Under the pieces are notes generated by a model. It was not told the origin of the DNA and made no database searches. It saw only the letters and a program-made list of their open reading frames with translations. This document shows positions 5,566-6,254 of a stretch of 6,254 nucleotides of DNA, in pieces. The position numbers and the translations under genes are program-made. The DNA is taken from NCBI GenBank assembly GCA_026984895.1, contig JALSRF010000501.1:1-6254 (forward strand). The letters run 5' to 3'. The stretch's first letter is position 1. Every line of letters starts with the position of its first letter. The stretch is from Paracoccaceae bacterium. GTDB taxonomy: Bacteria; Pseudomonadota; Alphaproteobacteria; Rhodobacterales; Rhodobacteraceae.

Positions 5566-6027
5566 CTATACCGGCAAGGCGGTGGTCTTGAACACGGTGC
5601 GCAGCGCGAAAGAGGAATGCATCTGTGCGACTCCGGGCAGGCGCGCCAGATAGCGGCGGTGGATGCGGGCGAAATGCTCGGTATCGAAGGCGACCACCTT
5701 CAGCAGGTAATCGGCCGTGCCCGCCATCAGATGGCATTCCAGCACGTCCGGTATCCTGGCGACTTCGCGCTCAAACGCATCAAGCACTTCATCGGCCTGC
5801 CCCGAAAGCGTGATCTCGACGAAAATCGTCGCCGGCCGGCCCATCAGCCTGGGGTCGAGCAGCGCGACGTAATCCCTGATGAAGCCGGCTTTTTCCAGTT
5901 GCTGCACCCGGCGATGACAGGCCGATGGCGACAGGTTCACGCGCTCTGCCAGGTCGGCATTCGTGATTCTCCCATCCTTCTGGAGAACATCCAGAATTCG
6001 CCGATCTATACTATCAAGTTCCTGCAT
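5566..6027 (-). CDS. Lrp/AsnC family transcriptional regulator (probable regulator of the divergent ald gene)
   Basis: The 153-residue protein has the usual Lrp length and layout. The N-terminal winged HTH begins LDSIDRRILDVLQKDGRITN, with a recognition region NLSPSACHRRVQQLEKAGFI (31-50). It is followed by the RAM ligand-binding and oligomerisation domain (about 66-140), which includes the motif GTADYLLKV (103-111). Family members bind amino acids and form octamers or similar assemblies. The gene is divergent from an apparent alanine dehydrogenase gene across 144 bp. In several bacteria an Lrp-type protein in this position (AldR-like) activates ald in response to alanine; that role is inferred from context. 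The start ATG at 6027 has only a weak SD (GAAGAAA, about eight bases upstream), consistent with low expression. Confidence 0.93.
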   Translation of the reverse strand: MQELDSIDRRILDVLQKDGRITNADLAERVNLSPSACHRRVQQLEKAGFIRDYVALLDPRLMGRPATIFVEITLSGQADEVLDAFEREVARIPDVLECHLMAGTADYLLKVVAFDTEHFARIHRRYLARLPGVAQMHSSFALRTVFKTTALPV

Positions 6028-6171
6028 ATGAGTGATTTCTTCGACAATTTCTCCATTTGACGGGATAAATTACCGAAGCGGCGGGGGAATGCCAAGCGCT
6101 TTTCAAAGCTCTCCCGGCGTATTCGCGCGATGACTTGGGCGACCCCGCATGACATGCACGGAGAGACAGCG
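6028..6171. promoter_or_regulatory. Divergent Lrp-type gene / ald control region
   Basis: These 144 bp must carry the promoters of both the Lrp-type gene and ald, and probably the regulator's binding sites. The left part (6031-6072) is AT-rich and contains AATTT (6046-6050) and AAATT (6067-6071) as a loose inverted pair, a plausible but weak Lrp-type site. TTGACG at 6057-6062 resembles a -35 but has no good -10 at 17 bp. No single promoter can be called with confidence. Confidence 0.45.
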
Positions 6172-6254
6172 ATGAAAATCGGTTGCCCAAGGGAAATAAA
6201 GCCACAGGAATTCCGCATCGGCCTGACACCGATCGCCGCGGCAGAGGCCATCGG
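6172..6254 (+). CDS. ald: Alanine dehydrogenase, N-terminal fragment (cut by right edge)
   Basis: Only 27 codons are present: MKIGCPREIKPQEFRIGLTP followed by IAAAEAI. This matches the conserved start of alanine dehydrogenases (pattern MKIGVPKEIKNNENRVALTP), including the substrate-binding Arg at 15. The enzyme catalyses NAD-dependent oxidative deamination of L-alanine to pyruvate and ammonia in the cytosol and is normally about 370 residues. GGAGAG (6160-6165) precedes the ATG as SD. Divergence from an Lrp-type regulator supports the call. Related NAD(P) transhydrogenase alpha subunits share a similar N-terminus, but the context favours ald. Confidence 0.8.
   Translation, partial: MKIGCPREIKPQEFRIGLTPIAAAEAI

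Noticed and set aside
5294..5737. N-terminal extension of the J-domain protein
   Set aside because: The extension is Arg/Pro-rich, overlaps the Lrp-type gene and lacks family similarity; the J domain and a good SD support the ATG at 5293.
5449..6060. Plus-strand open frame of 203 codons opposite the Lrp-type gene
   Set aside because: Antisense shadow; the minus strand encodes a full-length, clearly recognisable Lrp/AsnC protein.

Overview
The window looks like chromosomal DNA from an alphaproteobacterium, most likely of the Rhodobacter/Paracoccus group (Rhodobacteraceae sensu lato). The coding flanks are very GC-rich. The order rpsU, then a divergent COQ9-family gene, then a PIG3-type quinone oxidoreductase is, from memory, typical of that group. 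The S21 protein sequence also fits. Genus and species cannot be fixed from the sequence alone.

Left block (1-1824): a minus-strand pair, COQ9-family gene followed by a zeta-crystallin-like NAD(P)H:quinone oxidoreductase (cut by the left edge), is joined by a 4-base ATGA overlap. Opposite it, rpsU reads rightward from a recognisable TAGACA-N17-TATACG promoter with a strong Shine-Dalgarno (SD) sequence.

Middle block (1840-4655): this is the unusual part. Two perfectly identical 61-bp direct repeats, 2755 bp apart, each carry a rho-independent terminator. They bracket a two-gene unit of visibly lower GC. A minus-strand gene encodes an XRE-type DNA-binding protein with a central beta-rich domain and a GNAT-like C-terminal domain. 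It is divergent from a plus-strand gene for a TbpB-like (transferrin-binding-protein-like) lipoprotein. The roughly 350-bp region between them is AT-rich and holds four TGATCA palindromes, further GATC-centred half-matches, and a 22-bp imperfect palindrome just before the lipoprotein SD. The simplest reading is a self-contained regulator/surface-lipoprotein cassette inserted beside rpsU, with the rpsU terminator duplicated at its edges. A dispersed terminator repeat family is the main alternative.

Right block (4700-6254): a minus-strand small J-domain protein, then a minus-strand Lrp/AsnC regulator, then a divergent gene of which only the first 27 codons are present. Those codons match the N-terminus of alanine dehydrogenase. 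The Lrp/ald divergent pair is a familiar arrangement in which an Lrp-type regulator controls alanine catabolism.

No tRNA, rRNA, CRISPR array, transposase or integrase was seen.
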